This document shows positions 16,830-25,741 of a stretch of DNA of 40,033 nt, piece by piece (position 1 is the stretch's first letter; the number at the start of each line of letters is the position of its first letter). The DNA is taken from contig JAFRFY010000116.1 of NCBI GenBank assembly GCA_017434085.1, positions 1 through 40,033 on the forward strand, written 5' to 3'. This DNA is from Clostridia bacterium. Its GTDB lineage: Bacteria > Bacillota > Clostridia > Christensenellales > Aristaeellaceae. Below the pieces are notes generated by a model. It had not been told where the DNA came from, did no database searches, and worked only from the letters and a program-made list of their open reading frames with translations. The translations under genes and the position numbers were made by a program.

Positions 16830-17850
16830 GTGTATCCGTATTCTATCCGGGAAAGGCGCGTGGGATGGGTGATGACTCCGGAGAAAAAAGCCGGTCATCG
16901 GCAGGGATGAAGCGCTGCTCAAGCCCCTCTACGGCGGCATCTGCAGCAGCGATCTGAACTCCTACCGGGGCAACAACGCCTATATGGCCTATCCCCGCGT
17001 CCCCGGCCACGAATTCTCCTGTGAAATTGTTGAGATCGGCGAGAATGACCGCGGCTTCAAGGTGGGCGATATCGTCACCGCCAATCCCTGCTTCAACTGC
17101 GGCAAGTGCTATTCCTGTCGGCGCGGGCTGGTCAACGCCTGCATGTCCAACCAGACCATGGGCGTGCAGCGCGAGGGCGGCTTTGCCGAGTACATCGCCA
17201 TGCCTATAAGCCGCCTGATCGACGGCAATGGTTTGGACGCAAAGACGCTGGCGCTGATCGAGCCCTTCTGCATCGGCTATCACGGCATACAGCGCGCCGG
17301 CGTGAAGGACGGCGACAGGGTGCTGGTGGTGGGCGCGGGCACCATCGGCGTGCTGGCGGCCATCGCGGCGAAGTCCCGCGGCGCGAAGGTATGGATCTGC
17401 GACGTCGCGCCGAAGAAGCTGGAGTACGCGCTGCGGTTCGGGCTGGAGGGCACCGTTTTAAACGACGGCCCCGAGGCGCTGAAAAAGGCGGTGGACGATA
17501 TCACCGACGGCAACGGCTTCGACGTGACCGTGGAGTGCGTCGGCCTGCCCTCCACCCTGCAGAGCTGCCTGGACGCCGCCTGCTTCGGCGGCCGCGTGGC
17601 GGTGATCGGCGTGGGCAAGCACAACATCGACCTCGACTTCACCATCATACAAAAGAAGGAGCTCAACATCTTCGGCTCCCGCAACGCCCTGACCCGCGAT
17701 TTCGAGGAGCTCATCGACATCGTGAAGACCCAGAACCTGAAGCTGGACGAGGTCGTGACCAATATCTACGATTTTGAGGATGCCGCGAAGGCGTTTGAGG
17801 ATTTCGACAGGAACGCCGGCAGCATGCTCAAGGTCATGTTCAAATTCTGA
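16830..17850 (+). pseudogene. Zinc-binding medium-chain alcohol dehydrogenase with a frameshift
   Basis: From 16876 one frame runs to the stop: PVIGRDEALLKPLYGGICSSDL (catalytic Zn Cys), GHEF, the structural Zn cluster CFNCGKCYSCRRGLVNAC, and the Rossmann stretch VLVVGAGTIGVLAAIAAKSRG. Upstream the expected N terminus continues in another frame (GTG 16830, RERRVGWVMTPEKK). One extra A in the A6 run at 16884-16889 would explain the shift. With five A the protein is 339 residues, a normal length. If translation began at ATG 16984 the catalytic Cys would be lost. This is either a real null allele or a homopolymer sequencing error. Likely substrate a polyol or sugar acid, from its neighbours. Confidence 0.75.
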
Positions 17851-17879
17851 CGGGCGCTCCACAGGTTTCTCCTGTCACG

Positions 17880-18323
17880 TCACCGCCGCTTCACCGTCTC
17901 CCCCGCGGCGCTGATCTTGTCGGCCATGCACACGATCCATCCCTCTTTGGTCCTGGGCGGGGTCGGCACGACCGGAAACATGTGACAGCCGATGATATCC
18001 GCCTCGATATCGTTGATATCATAGTCCCGCCGCGCGTTTTCAAGCGCCAGCCGCGCATGGTGGAGGGCATGGTTCGGCCTGCTTTTATCCTTCACATGCC
18101 AGTCGTAGAGGAAGTAGTCGTGAAGCAGCGCGCCGCGGACCAGGGAACGATAATCCACGGCGCCCGGCATGCGCTCGGCAATGCGCAAAGCCAGCGCGGC
18201 GACGCTGACGCTGTGCGCATAGACGCTGTGCCGGCCATGCTGCGTAAACTGCCGGAGCCGCGCGTAATTGCCCACGGCCTCGAGCTCGGCGAGGGTTTCC
18301 CGTATCAGTTGATCGTTGCTCAT
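17880..18323 (-). CDS. Small HD-domain phosphohydrolase
   Basis: 147 residues, a single HD domain. Metal ligands H37 (in SVYAHSVSVA), H68-D69 in LLHDYFLYDW, and a late Asp in CMADK (D135). The pattern fits the HDIG-like small hydrolases common in Clostridia, which may act on nucleotides; no substrate is visible. ATG preceded by AAGGA only a few bases away. It lies 95 bases after the clostripain gene in the same direction and may be cotranscribed. It converges with the dehydrogenase remnant. Confidence 0.82.
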   Translation of the reverse strand: MSNDQLIRETLAELEAVGNYARLRQFTQHGRHSVYAHSVSVAALALRIAERMPGAVDYRSLVRGALLHDYFLYDWHVKDKSRPNHALHHARLALENARRDYDINDIEADIIGCHMFPVVPTPPRTKEGWIVCMADKISAAGETVKRR

Positions 18324-18418
18324 TCCTTTATACCGCCGTATCTGCCGTGTTCGTTAACCTGTGAACGGGAGCGCGCCTTTCAGCCGGGCGGCTGTCAGCC
18401 ACTCGGGAGGGCGGGGTT

Positions 18419-20353
18419 TCAGACGACCTCGAAGCTCATGTCCTCGCCTTCGACCGTGACGATCACCTCGTCGGCGTAGGTCGTCTCGCCGCGGCCGTCG
18501 GTCAGCGTGAACAGCAGCGCGAACTGTCCGTCGCCCAGGTCCATCTCACCGAAGGACGTATAGCGGTTCACCACCAGCGTATCGTACTCATACCACTCGA
18601 ATGTATCGTCTCCGGTGGTGGTGGCGGCCTTGTGCAGCGTGGTGATCACGTCGCCCGCGCGCAGCCGCGCCATGCTGCGGTCGGCCATGCCATAGTCGTC
18701 CAGGCCCTTCTGCGCGCCGAGGATGCAGTAATCCTCGTCGTTGTAGTCATACGCCACCTTCAACTGGGAGGGCACCCCGTTCAGCAGCACGGGCACGTTG
18801 TACAGGTTGTAGTCGTCGCCCTGGTAGACGATCTCCATGTGGCACAGGCATCCGTCGATGCAGCCCCAGACGCCGCGGAAGTTGTCCCTGAACACGCCGT
18901 TTTTCCAGTCCTGGTCGAGGTCGTTGTCGCTGCCGAGGAACAGCATCATGTCGCTTTCCTCATCCAGATAAGCCAGCTGGAAGGTGACCTCCGACACCGT
19001 GGCCAGCGTGTCCCTGTCCAGCGTCAGCACGGCGTACCCTTCGTCGTCGATGGTCGTCTTCCAGCCGTTGACGGAGAAGTTGTTGAGGGTATCGAGCTCC
19101 TCGATGGTCTCGCCGTAGCCCAAATCCTCCATTATATAGGACTGCGCCTCCTCATCCAGCCTGCCGGTGAGCATATAGTCGTAAAACACCTTGAAGCTCT
19201 TGCTCGCCCCGGCGCTGGCGTAGAGGTTGTACAGCTTGAGGTTGGGGTCGTAGGCGTAGTAGCAGGACAGCCCGGACGCCCGGGAGCGGTACTCGCCGTT
19301 GACCTTGTAGACGACGCAGTCCTCCAGGGCCCTGATCACGGCCCCGGAAACGGAGGGCATCAGCGATGCGTTCTGCCTGGCCAGGTCCCCGAGGTCCACC
19401 ATATTGGTGTAGCCCGTCTTGGGGGTGTTGCCGCCGTAATTCTCCGCGGCCTTTGCGCCCCGGCCAAACGCCGCGAAAAAGTTGGAATCGTCGCAGGCTT
19501 CCAGCACGGCCCGGCTGCCGAAGCGATTGTACGCCGTCAGCAGAGGGTCGAGCTTCGCCAGATCCACCACGGACAGCGTGGCCTCGCCGTCCAGCCTGGC
19601 GGCCCTGCAGCCCGCCATGTAGGTGTCGCAGATGGCTTTGCCCAGCGATTCGCCATCCATGCCTGGATATCGCCGCATACGGTTCAGCAGGCCGTAGTAA
19701 TTCCATCCGCAGCCGGGCTCGGTCTCCTCGCTGGCGACCATATAGCGGGCATAGCCGTTGACGGCCGCGGCGGTATCCACCGTCGCCATGAGGCAGCAGT
19801 CAAAGCCGATCAGCTCCAGCGGCGGCTTCTGGGGATCGGCGGTAAAGACCCGGTCAAACGCGCTGTGCAGCTCGCCAAGGCTCAGACTGTCCTTTTTGAA
19901 CTGCTCGTCGATCACCAGTCCCCCCGCGCTGCCGCCGCCGTGGTCCCAGAGGATCACCGCCTCATGCGCCGCGGGGAAGTATTTGTGACAGAAGCCGAGG
20001 AAGTCGGCCAGCGTTTCGGCATCGCCCATGCTCCTTTTTTCGCCGCGCCACACGCGGGCGAGCTGGTCGCCCTTGAGCGCATAGCGCTCGTGATAATTCG
20101 CGTTCACGATGCTGTTGTGCCACTTCCTTGCGCCGCCGGTCTGAACGACCACCGTGACGCCGTCGGGCAGGGATTGATTGACAAGCTCCATGAGATCGGC
20201 CGTTGCGGCGCCGACGCCGGTCTCCAGATCCGTGCCGCACAGATACAGGTAGATCGCCCAGTCGTCCCGTGTGGCGGAGGCTCCCGGCGTCGGCGGGCAC
20301 AGCTGCGACAGTATCAGCACCGCGAGGCATATTGACATGAGCTTCTTTTTCAT
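18419..20353 (-). CDS. Secreted clostripain-family (C11) cysteine peptidase
   Basis: 644 residues. Signal peptide MKKKLMSICLAVLILSQL then cleavage near ASA. N-terminal YLYLCGTDLE is typical of C11. Catalytic His138 in ILWDHGGGSAGG and catalytic Cys187 in LIGFDCCLMA (usually FDACLM). The second half is a large beta-rich region with an extra sandwich near the end (YDTLVVNRYTSFGEMDLGDG). The family cleaves after Arg or Lys and often self-activates. No cell-wall anchor is seen, so probably secreted. Start ATG 20353 after GGAGGAG; a longer frame lacks a signal peptide. Confidence 0.88.
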   Translation of the reverse strand: MKKKLMSICLAVLILSQLCPPTPGASATRDDWAIYLYLCGTDLETGVGAATADLMELVNQSLPDGVTVVVQTGGARKWHNSIVNANYHERYALKGDQLARVWRGEKRSMGDAETLADFLGFCHKYFPAAHEAVILWDHGGGSAGGLVIDEQFKKDSLSLGELHSAFDRVFTADPQKPPLELIGFDCCLMATVDTAAAVNGYARYMVASEETEPGCGWNYYGLLNRMRRYPGMDGESLGKAICDTYMAGCRAARLDGEATLSVVDLAKLDPLLTAYNRFGSRAVLEACDDSNFFAAFGRGAKAAENYGGNTPKTGYTNMVDLGDLARQNASLMPSVSGAVIRALEDCVVYKVNGEYRSRASGLSCYYAYDPNLKLYNLYASAGASKSFKVFYDYMLTGRLDEEAQSYIMEDLGYGETIEELDTLNNFSVNGWKTTIDDEGYAVLTLDRDTLATVSEVTFQLAYLDEESDMMLFLGSDNDLDQDWKNGVFRDNFRGVWGCIDGCLCHMEIVYQGDDYNLYNVPVLLNGVPSQLKVAYDYNDEDYCILGAQKGLDDYGMADRSMARLRAGDVITTLHKAATTTGDDTFEWYEYDTLVVNRYTSFGEMDLGDGQFALLFTLTDGRGETTYADEVIVTVEGEDMSFEVV

Positions 20354-20467
20354 CCGTATTCTCCTCCATCCCCAGTGCGATTCGTCCAAATCCCCATCCA
20401 CCGGGATGCATTCCGGCTATATTATTCCATGCCGCTGTTGAAAAGTCAAGATCATGGCGAAAGGCCG

Positions 20468-20496
20468 TAGACGAAACGCTAATTTTATGTTATAAT
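20468..20496 (+). promoter_or_regulatory. Promoter of the C69 dipeptidase
   Basis: -35 TAGACG (20468-20473), 17-bp spacer, perfect -10 TATAAT (20491-20496), followed by an AT-rich stretch. The same unusual TAGAC(G/A) -35 recurs at 26738 and 29754. Confidence 0.7.
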
Positions 20497-20551
20497 ATTA
20501 ATATATTAACATTACGACGAGCGCCACCGGACCTTAGAGGAGGTTGTAACC

Positions 20552-22135
20552 ATGAAGAAGCCCTTGTGTCTGCTGATCTGCACGATGATCTGCCTTTTGT
20601 CCACCTGCGCGTCCGCCTGTACCGGCGTGTACATTGGAAAGGACATGAGCACCGACGGCGCCTACATACTCGCCCGCTCCAACGACAGCCAGGGCGTATT
20701 TCCCGCCCGCCTGACGGTCGTGCCCCGGATCGAGCGGGACCCGGGCCGACAGATGCCCGTGGACACCGACCATTCCAACTATCTCGATCTTCCCGCGACC
20801 ACCTTCAAGTATACCGGCACGCCCTTCATGGATTCCGGCATGGCGGAATACGGCACCGGCATGGACGACGCGGTCTGCGTCAATGAGTACGGCGTGGCCA
20901 TGACCATGTCCGTGACGGCCTTCTCCAACAAGGCCGCGAAGGCGGCGGACCCGTGGGTCCCTGTGGGCATCACGGAGTTCACCACGAACCAGATGGTCAT
21001 CTCCACCAGCAAGAGCGCGAAGGAGGCCGTGCAGACCCTCGCGGGCCTCATCGACCAGTACGGCAGCTCCGAGACGAACATCGCCCTGATCGCGGACCAG
21101 CAGGAGGCGTGGTACGTGGAGATGTACACCGGCCACCAGTACGCCGCGGTGAAGCTGCCCGACGACCGGGTGTCCGTGTTCGGCAACGAGTTCAGCCTGG
21201 AGTACCTCTCCGATTACGCGGAGAGCATCGCCTCCCCGAACCTGGAAAAGCTGGCGGTGGACAACGGCTTCGCGGTCTACGGCGACAATGGCGAGCTGAA
21301 CCTGCTGGACACCTACGCCGGGCCGGAGACCGTGGAGAATTACAGCCACATGCGCACCTGGATCGGCCATAAGGTGCTCTCCCCCTCCGCCTACGGCGAC
21401 TACGACAAGCTCGACCGCTACCCGCTGACCTTCGTCCCCGACAATCGCGTGTCCCTGCAAACCGTGATGGAGCTGATGCGCAACCGCTACGAGGGCACCC
21501 CGTACAGCCCCGACGAGACCGGGCGCATCGACATGCGGGTGATCGGCACGGACACCTCCATGAGCGTCCACATCGTACACCTCCGCCCCGACCTGCCGCC
21601 CGCCATCGCCGGGACCACCTGGGTGTGCATGGCCCCGTCCGTGTACGGCGTGTTCGTGCCCTTCAACATACTCTGCGCCGAGCCCTCCGAATCCTACGCG
21701 GCCAACCAGCCGGAGGGCGTGTTCCATCAGCTTGAGTCCGACAAATACCCCTATTTCGCCTTCAAGGACCTGAACACGCTGTGCCTGACGGATTACAAGA
21801 TCTACGGCGCGCCCGTGCGGGCCTACTGGCACAGCGCGGAGATGCACATGATCGACGGCATGACCGCCCAGCTCCAGGAGGTCAACGCGCTTTTGAACAG
21901 CGACCCCGCGAAGGCGCAGCGGCAGATGACGGAATACTGCGCGCGCCTCCAGGAGCAGGCGTTCGCGGACGGCAAGGCGATGCTCAACCAGGTGCGCTGG
22001 GCTTTGAGCGCCAACTCCAACACCATGAAGATGGGCATGAACCCGGAGACCGACGAGCTCTACACCACCGAGCGCGTGCTGGACCCCATCAAAATCGAGC
22101 TTGACGCAAGTCCCTACGCCAAATTGGAGGATTGA
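20552..22135 (+). CDS. Secreted C69-family dipeptidase (U34, Ntn-hydrolase)
   Basis: 527 residues. Signal peptide MKKPLCLLICTMICLL...CASA with cleavage exposing Cys23, the expected N-terminal nucleophile (CTGVYIGKDMSTDGAYILAR-N-D). Later conserved ITEFTTNQM, IADQQEAWYVEMYTGHQYAAV and FGNEF match PepD-type dipeptidases, which hydrolyse a wide range of dipeptides. Strong AGAGGAGG ribosome site; own promoter. It ends 13 bases before the convergent MBL gene, with no hairpin between them. Together with the neighbouring clostripain-like protease it suggests extracellular peptide feeding. Confidence 0.92.
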   Translation: MKKPLCLLICTMICLLSTCASACTGVYIGKDMSTDGAYILARSNDSQGVFPARLTVVPRIERDPGRQMPVDTDHSNYLDLPATTFKYTGTPFMDSGMAEYGTGMDDAVCVNEYGVAMTMSVTAFSNKAAKAADPWVPVGITEFTTNQMVISTSKSAKEAVQTLAGLIDQYGSSETNIALIADQQEAWYVEMYTGHQYAAVKLPDDRVSVFGNEFSLEYLSDYAESIASPNLEKLAVDNGFAVYGDNGELNLLDTYAGPETVENYSHMRTWIGHKVLSPSAYGDYDKLDRYPLTFVPDNRVSLQTVMELMRNRYEGTPYSPDETGRIDMRVIGTDTSMSVHIVHLRPDLPPAIAGTTWVCMAPSVYGVFVPFNILCAEPSESYAANQPEGVFHQLESDKYPYFAFKDLNTLCLTDYKIYGAPVRAYWHSAEMHMIDGMTAQLQEVNALLNSDPAKAQRQMTEYCARLQEQAFADGKAMLNQVRWALSANSNTMKMGMNPETDELYTTERVLDPIKIELDASPYAKLED

Positions 22136-22148
22136 TGATCGTTACGGG

Positions 22149-22832
22149 TCATTCGCCTTCCATCATGATCCCTATGACGTCCTCCGTGGAAAGCGGGGGC
22201 AGATGACCGTGCACGCATAGCTTCGGATCGACGCTCCGCATGGTCTGAGCCAGCTTTTCCGCGCGCTCAAAATCCATCGTCCACTCGGGAAACACGCCGG
22301 ACGTGGCGTCTCCCAGGAACAGAACGCGCTCCCCGGGCGCCTCGATCAGGGTGCTGTCGGACGTGTGCGGCGCCTCCGCCTGAAACAGCCGGATCGGACA
22401 GTTGCCGGCATCGAGCAGGAGCTCCCCGCTGAAAACCAGGTCCGCCGGCGTGACGGTGACGGGCTTGCCGTCGGCATATTCCCGGCGGATGCTCTCGTCC
22501 ATCCCGAAAAAGAAGCCCGTCCCCTCGTCCTCCAGCCGCCCGCGGAAGTCCGACAGATATTGGTTCGTGCGCCTGTTTGCGACGCTCAGGCCGTGAATCG
22601 CGCCCGTTCCGAACGTGTGATCCCAGTGCCAGTGGGTCAGCACCGTGAGCCGGGGCAACGGCAGGCCGGCCGCCTTGAGCGCGCCGTAAAAATCCCGGAC
22701 GTGGTCCGCGGAATGCCCGGCGTCCACCGCGACGCTCCATCTGTCCCCGCGGATATAGCCGAGGTTCGGGCGGTCGCGCGCCTCCTCGAAGGGATATATC
22801 CATACCCGTTTCGTCAATCTGTTCAGCTTCAT
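22149..22832 (-). CDS. MBL-fold metallohydrolase
   Basis: 227 residues. The metal motif H67-W-H69-W-D71-H72 (THWHWDH), a further His in EAPHTSD, Asp in LFLGDA, and a last His in CVHGHL complete a two-metal site. No signal peptide. ATG with AAGGAAAG upstream. Belongs to the broad beta-lactamase-like hydrolases; substrate not predictable. Monocistronic. Confidence 0.87.
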   Translation of the reverse strand: MKLNRLTKRVWIYPFEEARDRPNLGYIRGDRWSVAVDAGHSADHVRDFYGALKAAGLPLPRLTVLTHWHWDHTFGTGAIHGLSVANRRTNQYLSDFRGRLEDEGTGFFFGMDESIRREYADGKPVTVTPADLVFSGELLLDAGNCPIRLFQAEAPHTSDSTLIEAPGERVLFLGDATSGVFPEWTMDFERAEKLAQTMRSVDPKLCVHGHLPPLSTEDVIGIMMEGE

Positions 22833-22976
22833 GCTTTCCTTGCCCCCCTCATCCCATGATCTGTCGGCACCTCCACGTCGTCATCCACGTCCACGACCCA
22901 GCGGCGGATCACTTTCCAAAATCCATTATATCAGAAACCCCGGAAGGCATCAACCGAAAGAGACCCGACATACAAA

Positions 22977-23003
22977 AAGGGCCAGCCCGAAAGGCTGGCC
23001 CTT
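22977..23003 (-). terminator. Intrinsic terminator of the Gly/His-rich gene
   Basis: AAGGGCCAGCC / GGCTGGCCCTT, 11-bp perfect stem with a 5-base loop, then TTTTTG on the minus strand. Textbook terminator, 45 bases past the stop. Confidence 0.9.
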
Positions 23004-23048
23004 AAACCTTGATGAACCTTATTGTATATCGATCTTCTCAACGCGCCC

Positions 23049-23270
23049 TTATCTCCTGCCCCGGCCGGCGCCGCCGCCGAAGGTGTGGCCACCGCCGAAC
23101 GCGCGCCCGCCGCCGAAGCCGCCGTGGCCGCCGAAGCCACCGAAGCCGCCCATGTGCATGCCGCCCATCGGATGATGCCACCTGCCCATCGGAGGACGAT
23201 GATACCAGTAACCATACCGCGGACGGCAGATTGCCCAAAAGATCCAAACGAGAATGATCAGAGTCAGCAT
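23049..23270 (-). CDS. Small membrane protein with a Gly/His/Met/Arg-rich tail
   Basis: 73 residues: one N-terminal hydrophobic helix (MLTLIILVWIFWAI), then RPRYGYWYHRPP, HHPMGGMHMGG and repeated GGFGG/GG(H/R) units ending GRGRR. Start at ATG 23270 after a GGGGGA site; a longer frame has no support. It has its own terminator and a plausible promoter (23358-23386), which supports a real gene. Low-complexity His/Met tails may bind metals or nucleic acid; no function can be assigned. The Gly coding is repetitive (GGC-rich), so alignment hits will be unreliable. Confidence 0.7.
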   Translation of the reverse strand: MLTLIILVWIFWAICRPRYGYWYHRPPMGRWHHPMGGMHMGGFGGFGGHGGFGGGRAFGGGHTFGGGAGRGRR

Positions 23271-23357
23271 TTCATGGTCCCCCTTTCCCTGCGAATCCTT
23301 CAATAGAGAAGTCGGTCCTGCGGCTTTGCCCGTCAGTCGTTGTTTGACTGTGAGGGT

Positions 23358-23386
23358 AGTGTACCACAGGGCGCGCGAGCGCGCAA
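23358..23386 (-). promoter_or_regulatory. Candidate promoter of the Gly/His-rich gene
   Basis: Minus strand -35 TTGCGC (plus 23381-23386), 17-bp spacer, -10 TACACT (plus 23358-23363). Moderate match, about 90 bases before the start codon. Confidence 0.4.
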
Positions 23387-23640
23387 CGGAAAGCCGCTGA
23401 ATTGTCGGGGGACGTGCATAAAATGTCGCGGCGGGACGCCGTATCGCGGCAGGCAACCGCCAGTGTAATCTGATGATCTTGCCCTGGCCGTTGTACCGAT
23501 CGCGCCAGGTTTTCCATATAAATCAGCCCTTTCCGCGCCCTGCGGCACATGAATGTCCTGCTGGATTCCTTGAACGACACAGACCCGACGTTCATCGAAA
23601 TATATCGCAGAGCGCTCGCGGAAGGGCCCCATATTTACGA

Positions 23641-23678
23641 CGAATCCGCCGCCACCTACAGTGGTGACGGCGGATTCG
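23641..23678 (-). terminator. Hairpin terminator after the secreted flavoprotein gene
   Basis: CGAATCCGCCG and CGGCGGATTCG pair perfectly, with an inner CCAC/GTGG extension and a 3-base bulge. It lies 30 bases beyond the flavoprotein stop. Confidence 0.7.
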
Positions 23679-23708
23679 CGTTTCAGGAGCCTGTGATCAG
23701 GCGAAGCA

Positions 23709-25604
23709 TCACTGTTCGTTGGAAGCGTTCGTACCGGCTTTCTTGCCGTTGACCACGAAGTCCACGATGGCGTTGCCGCCCAGGCGGTTCGCGCCGTGGA
23801 TGCCGCCGGTGACCTCGCCGGCCGCGTACAGGCCGGGGATGATATTGCCCTCGGTATCCAGCACATGGGTATCCGCATCAATGTTGATGCCGCCCATGGT
23901 GTGATGGACGCAGGCCACGCGGGGGCAGGCGATCCAGGGACCCTTGGTCAGCTTGGTGGAGTACAGCTTGCGGCCGAACTCGTCCTCGCCGGCGTCGACA
24001 GAGGCGTTGAAGGCGTCGACGGTGGCCTGCAGGTCCTCATAGGAGCAGCCGATCTTCTCCGCCATCTCCTCGAGCGTATCCGCGATCAGCAGATAGCCCT
24101 CGGCCTCGGCTTCGCGGGCCGGATAGCCGTCGCCGGTCATCAGCTCGTCGGGGTCGGTGGCGTTGCCGTCGCCGGACTCCAGGATGTACATGAGGCCGTC
24201 CGTCTGCTCGATCAGCGCGCAGCAGATGACGTCGCGGCGACCGTCCTCCTGGACGAAGCGCTTGCCTTCCTTGTTGACGAATATGATCTGATCCGTGCCG
24301 GACAGGTCGCGGGGGGTGTAGCGGGTCATGCCGCCGTTGAAGGGATTGCCCAGGTAGAGCAGCTGGATCTGCTCCATGTCCACCAGGTTCGCGCCGATCT
24401 CGGAGGCCATGACGATGCCGTCGCCGGTGATGCCCGCGGCGTTGGTGGTCATGACGTTCTCGCCCAGCACCGGCCACTTGCCGGAGGTGTTGTACTTCTC
24501 GCGCATCTCGACGTTCGCGGAGAAGCCGCCGGTGGCGATGACGACGCCCTTGTTAGCGTGCAGGGTCAGCTCGGAACCGTCGGGATTGGCAGCCACGACG
24601 CCCACCACGCGGCCGTTCTCGTCCTGGATCAGGTGCTCGCCCTTGGTGTTGAGCAGCACGTTGTCGGCGCCCACGACGTTGGAGAACACCTTGATGTAGC
24701 CGGTGCCCATGGAATCCAGGGAGGAGTGGGTCCTCTGGTACAGAGAGCCGGCGCCCTGGCCGATCTTGTCGGCAAACTCCATGCCCAGGCTCTTCAGCCA
24801 GCCCAGGTCCTCGTAGGCCTGGCCCGTCAGCGCCTTGACCAGCGTCAGGTTGCCCACCTTGTCGCCGCCGTTCCAGGTCTGCAGGGCGAACCAGTTCGGG
24901 CTGTCGAACAGGCCCTTCGCGCCGTCGGCCTGCCAGGCTTCATAATCGGCCTTGACCGCTTCGATGAGGGCCGCGTGCTCGTCGCTGACGGGCGCCTCGG
25001 CGATGGCGGTCTCCACCAGGGACTTCACGCTGTCGGTCATCTCCACCTGGCTCTGCAGCTCCTCGTCGGGGCAGTTGTAGATGCCGCCGCAGATGATGGA
25101 GTTGCCGCCGATGGTGCCCATCTTCTCGATGACGATCACGCTCGCGCCGTTCTGGGTCGCGGCGGTGGCGGCGGACAGGCCCGCGCCGCCCGCGCCGACG
25201 ATGACCACGTCCGCGGTCAGCTCGGTCGGGTAGGTCGCTTCCGCGCCGCCCTCGGCGGGCGCGGCCTTCATGGCGTCCACGTCCAGGCCCGCGGCAGCGG
25301 CGGCGGCCTCGACCGCGGCCAGAATGCCGTTGGAGGAGTTGGTCGCGCCGGTCACGGTGTCCACGGCCAGGGACTGGCTGGCGATGATGGCCTCGGGGAT
25401 CTGCGCGAACGCGGCGTCGCAGATGCCGGGGGTCTCGTTCTGCTCCAGCACGTCGATGCCGGTGATCTTGCCGTCCTCCACCGTGACGGAAACCTTGATG
25501 TCGCCGCCGTTGCCGGTGCCGACGCCCTCAAAGGTCTCCGCCATCGCGCCGATCAAGGTCATCAGCAGCATGAATACCAACAGGATACTTGTGATCTTCT
25601 TCAT
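23709..25604 (-). CDS. Secreted FMN/FAD flavoprotein reductase (fumarate/urocanate reductase-like)
   Basis: 631 residues. Signal peptide MKKITSILLVFMLLMTLIGAMA. FMN-binding domain near residues 25-105 with DTVTGAT (T88), the flavin-attachment motif normally loaded by ApbE. Then a FAD domain starting ADVVIVGAGGAGLSAA, with GGxSxxxGGI, GVVIATGGF, HHTMGGI and the end motif LYAAGEVTGGIHGANRLGG. Family members reduce fumarate, urocanate or related enoates outside the membrane. There is no cytochrome domain, so electrons probably come from another flavoprotein donor. Start ATG 25604 (GGAG seven bases before) or ATG 25610. It lies 137 bases downstream of the ArsR-NifX gene. Confidence 0.92.
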   Translation of the reverse strand: MKKITSILLVFMLLMTLIGAMAETFEGVGTGNGGDIKVSVTVEDGKITGIDVLEQNETPGICDAAFAQIPEAIIASQSLAVDTVTGATNSSNGILAAVEAAAAAAGLDVDAMKAAPAEGGAEATYPTELTADVVIVGAGGAGLSAATAATQNGASVIVIEKMGTIGGNSIICGGIYNCPDEELQSQVEMTDSVKSLVETAIAEAPVSDEHAALIEAVKADYEAWQADGAKGLFDSPNWFALQTWNGGDKVGNLTLVKALTGQAYEDLGWLKSLGMEFADKIGQGAGSLYQRTHSSLDSMGTGYIKVFSNVVGADNVLLNTKGEHLIQDENGRVVGVVAANPDGSELTLHANKGVVIATGGFSANVEMREKYNTSGKWPVLGENVMTTNAAGITGDGIVMASEIGANLVDMEQIQLLYLGNPFNGGMTRYTPRDLSGTDQIIFVNKEGKRFVQEDGRRDVICCALIEQTDGLMYILESGDGNATDPDELMTGDGYPAREAEAEGYLLIADTLEEMAEKIGCSYEDLQATVDAFNASVDAGEDEFGRKLYSTKLTKGPWIACPRVACVHHTMGGINIDADTHVLDTEGNIIPGLYAAGEVTGGIHGANRLGGNAIVDFVVNGKKAGTNASNEQ

Positions 25605-25741
25605 GTCCATTCTCCATTTCCGCACTTCTCTGTGAAAGCGCTGTCGTCATTGCGCAACGCTGGGTTGCCGTGGTTTCCGGGTTACGAAGAATATCTACAA
25701 TCCGAAAGGCCCACCTCCTCGTTTCGCGCCGTTGACGTTCG

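Larger units (their letters stand above)
23271..23708. other. 438-base stretch without a supported gene
   Basis: Contains the leader and promoter of the Gly/His-rich gene and the terminator at 23641-23678. A plus frame at 23549 (MNVLLDSLNDTDPTFIEIYRRALAEG) has peptide-like composition but no recognised domain, no clear ribosome site, and runs through the terminator hairpin, so it is at most a gene fragment. Confidence 0.5.
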
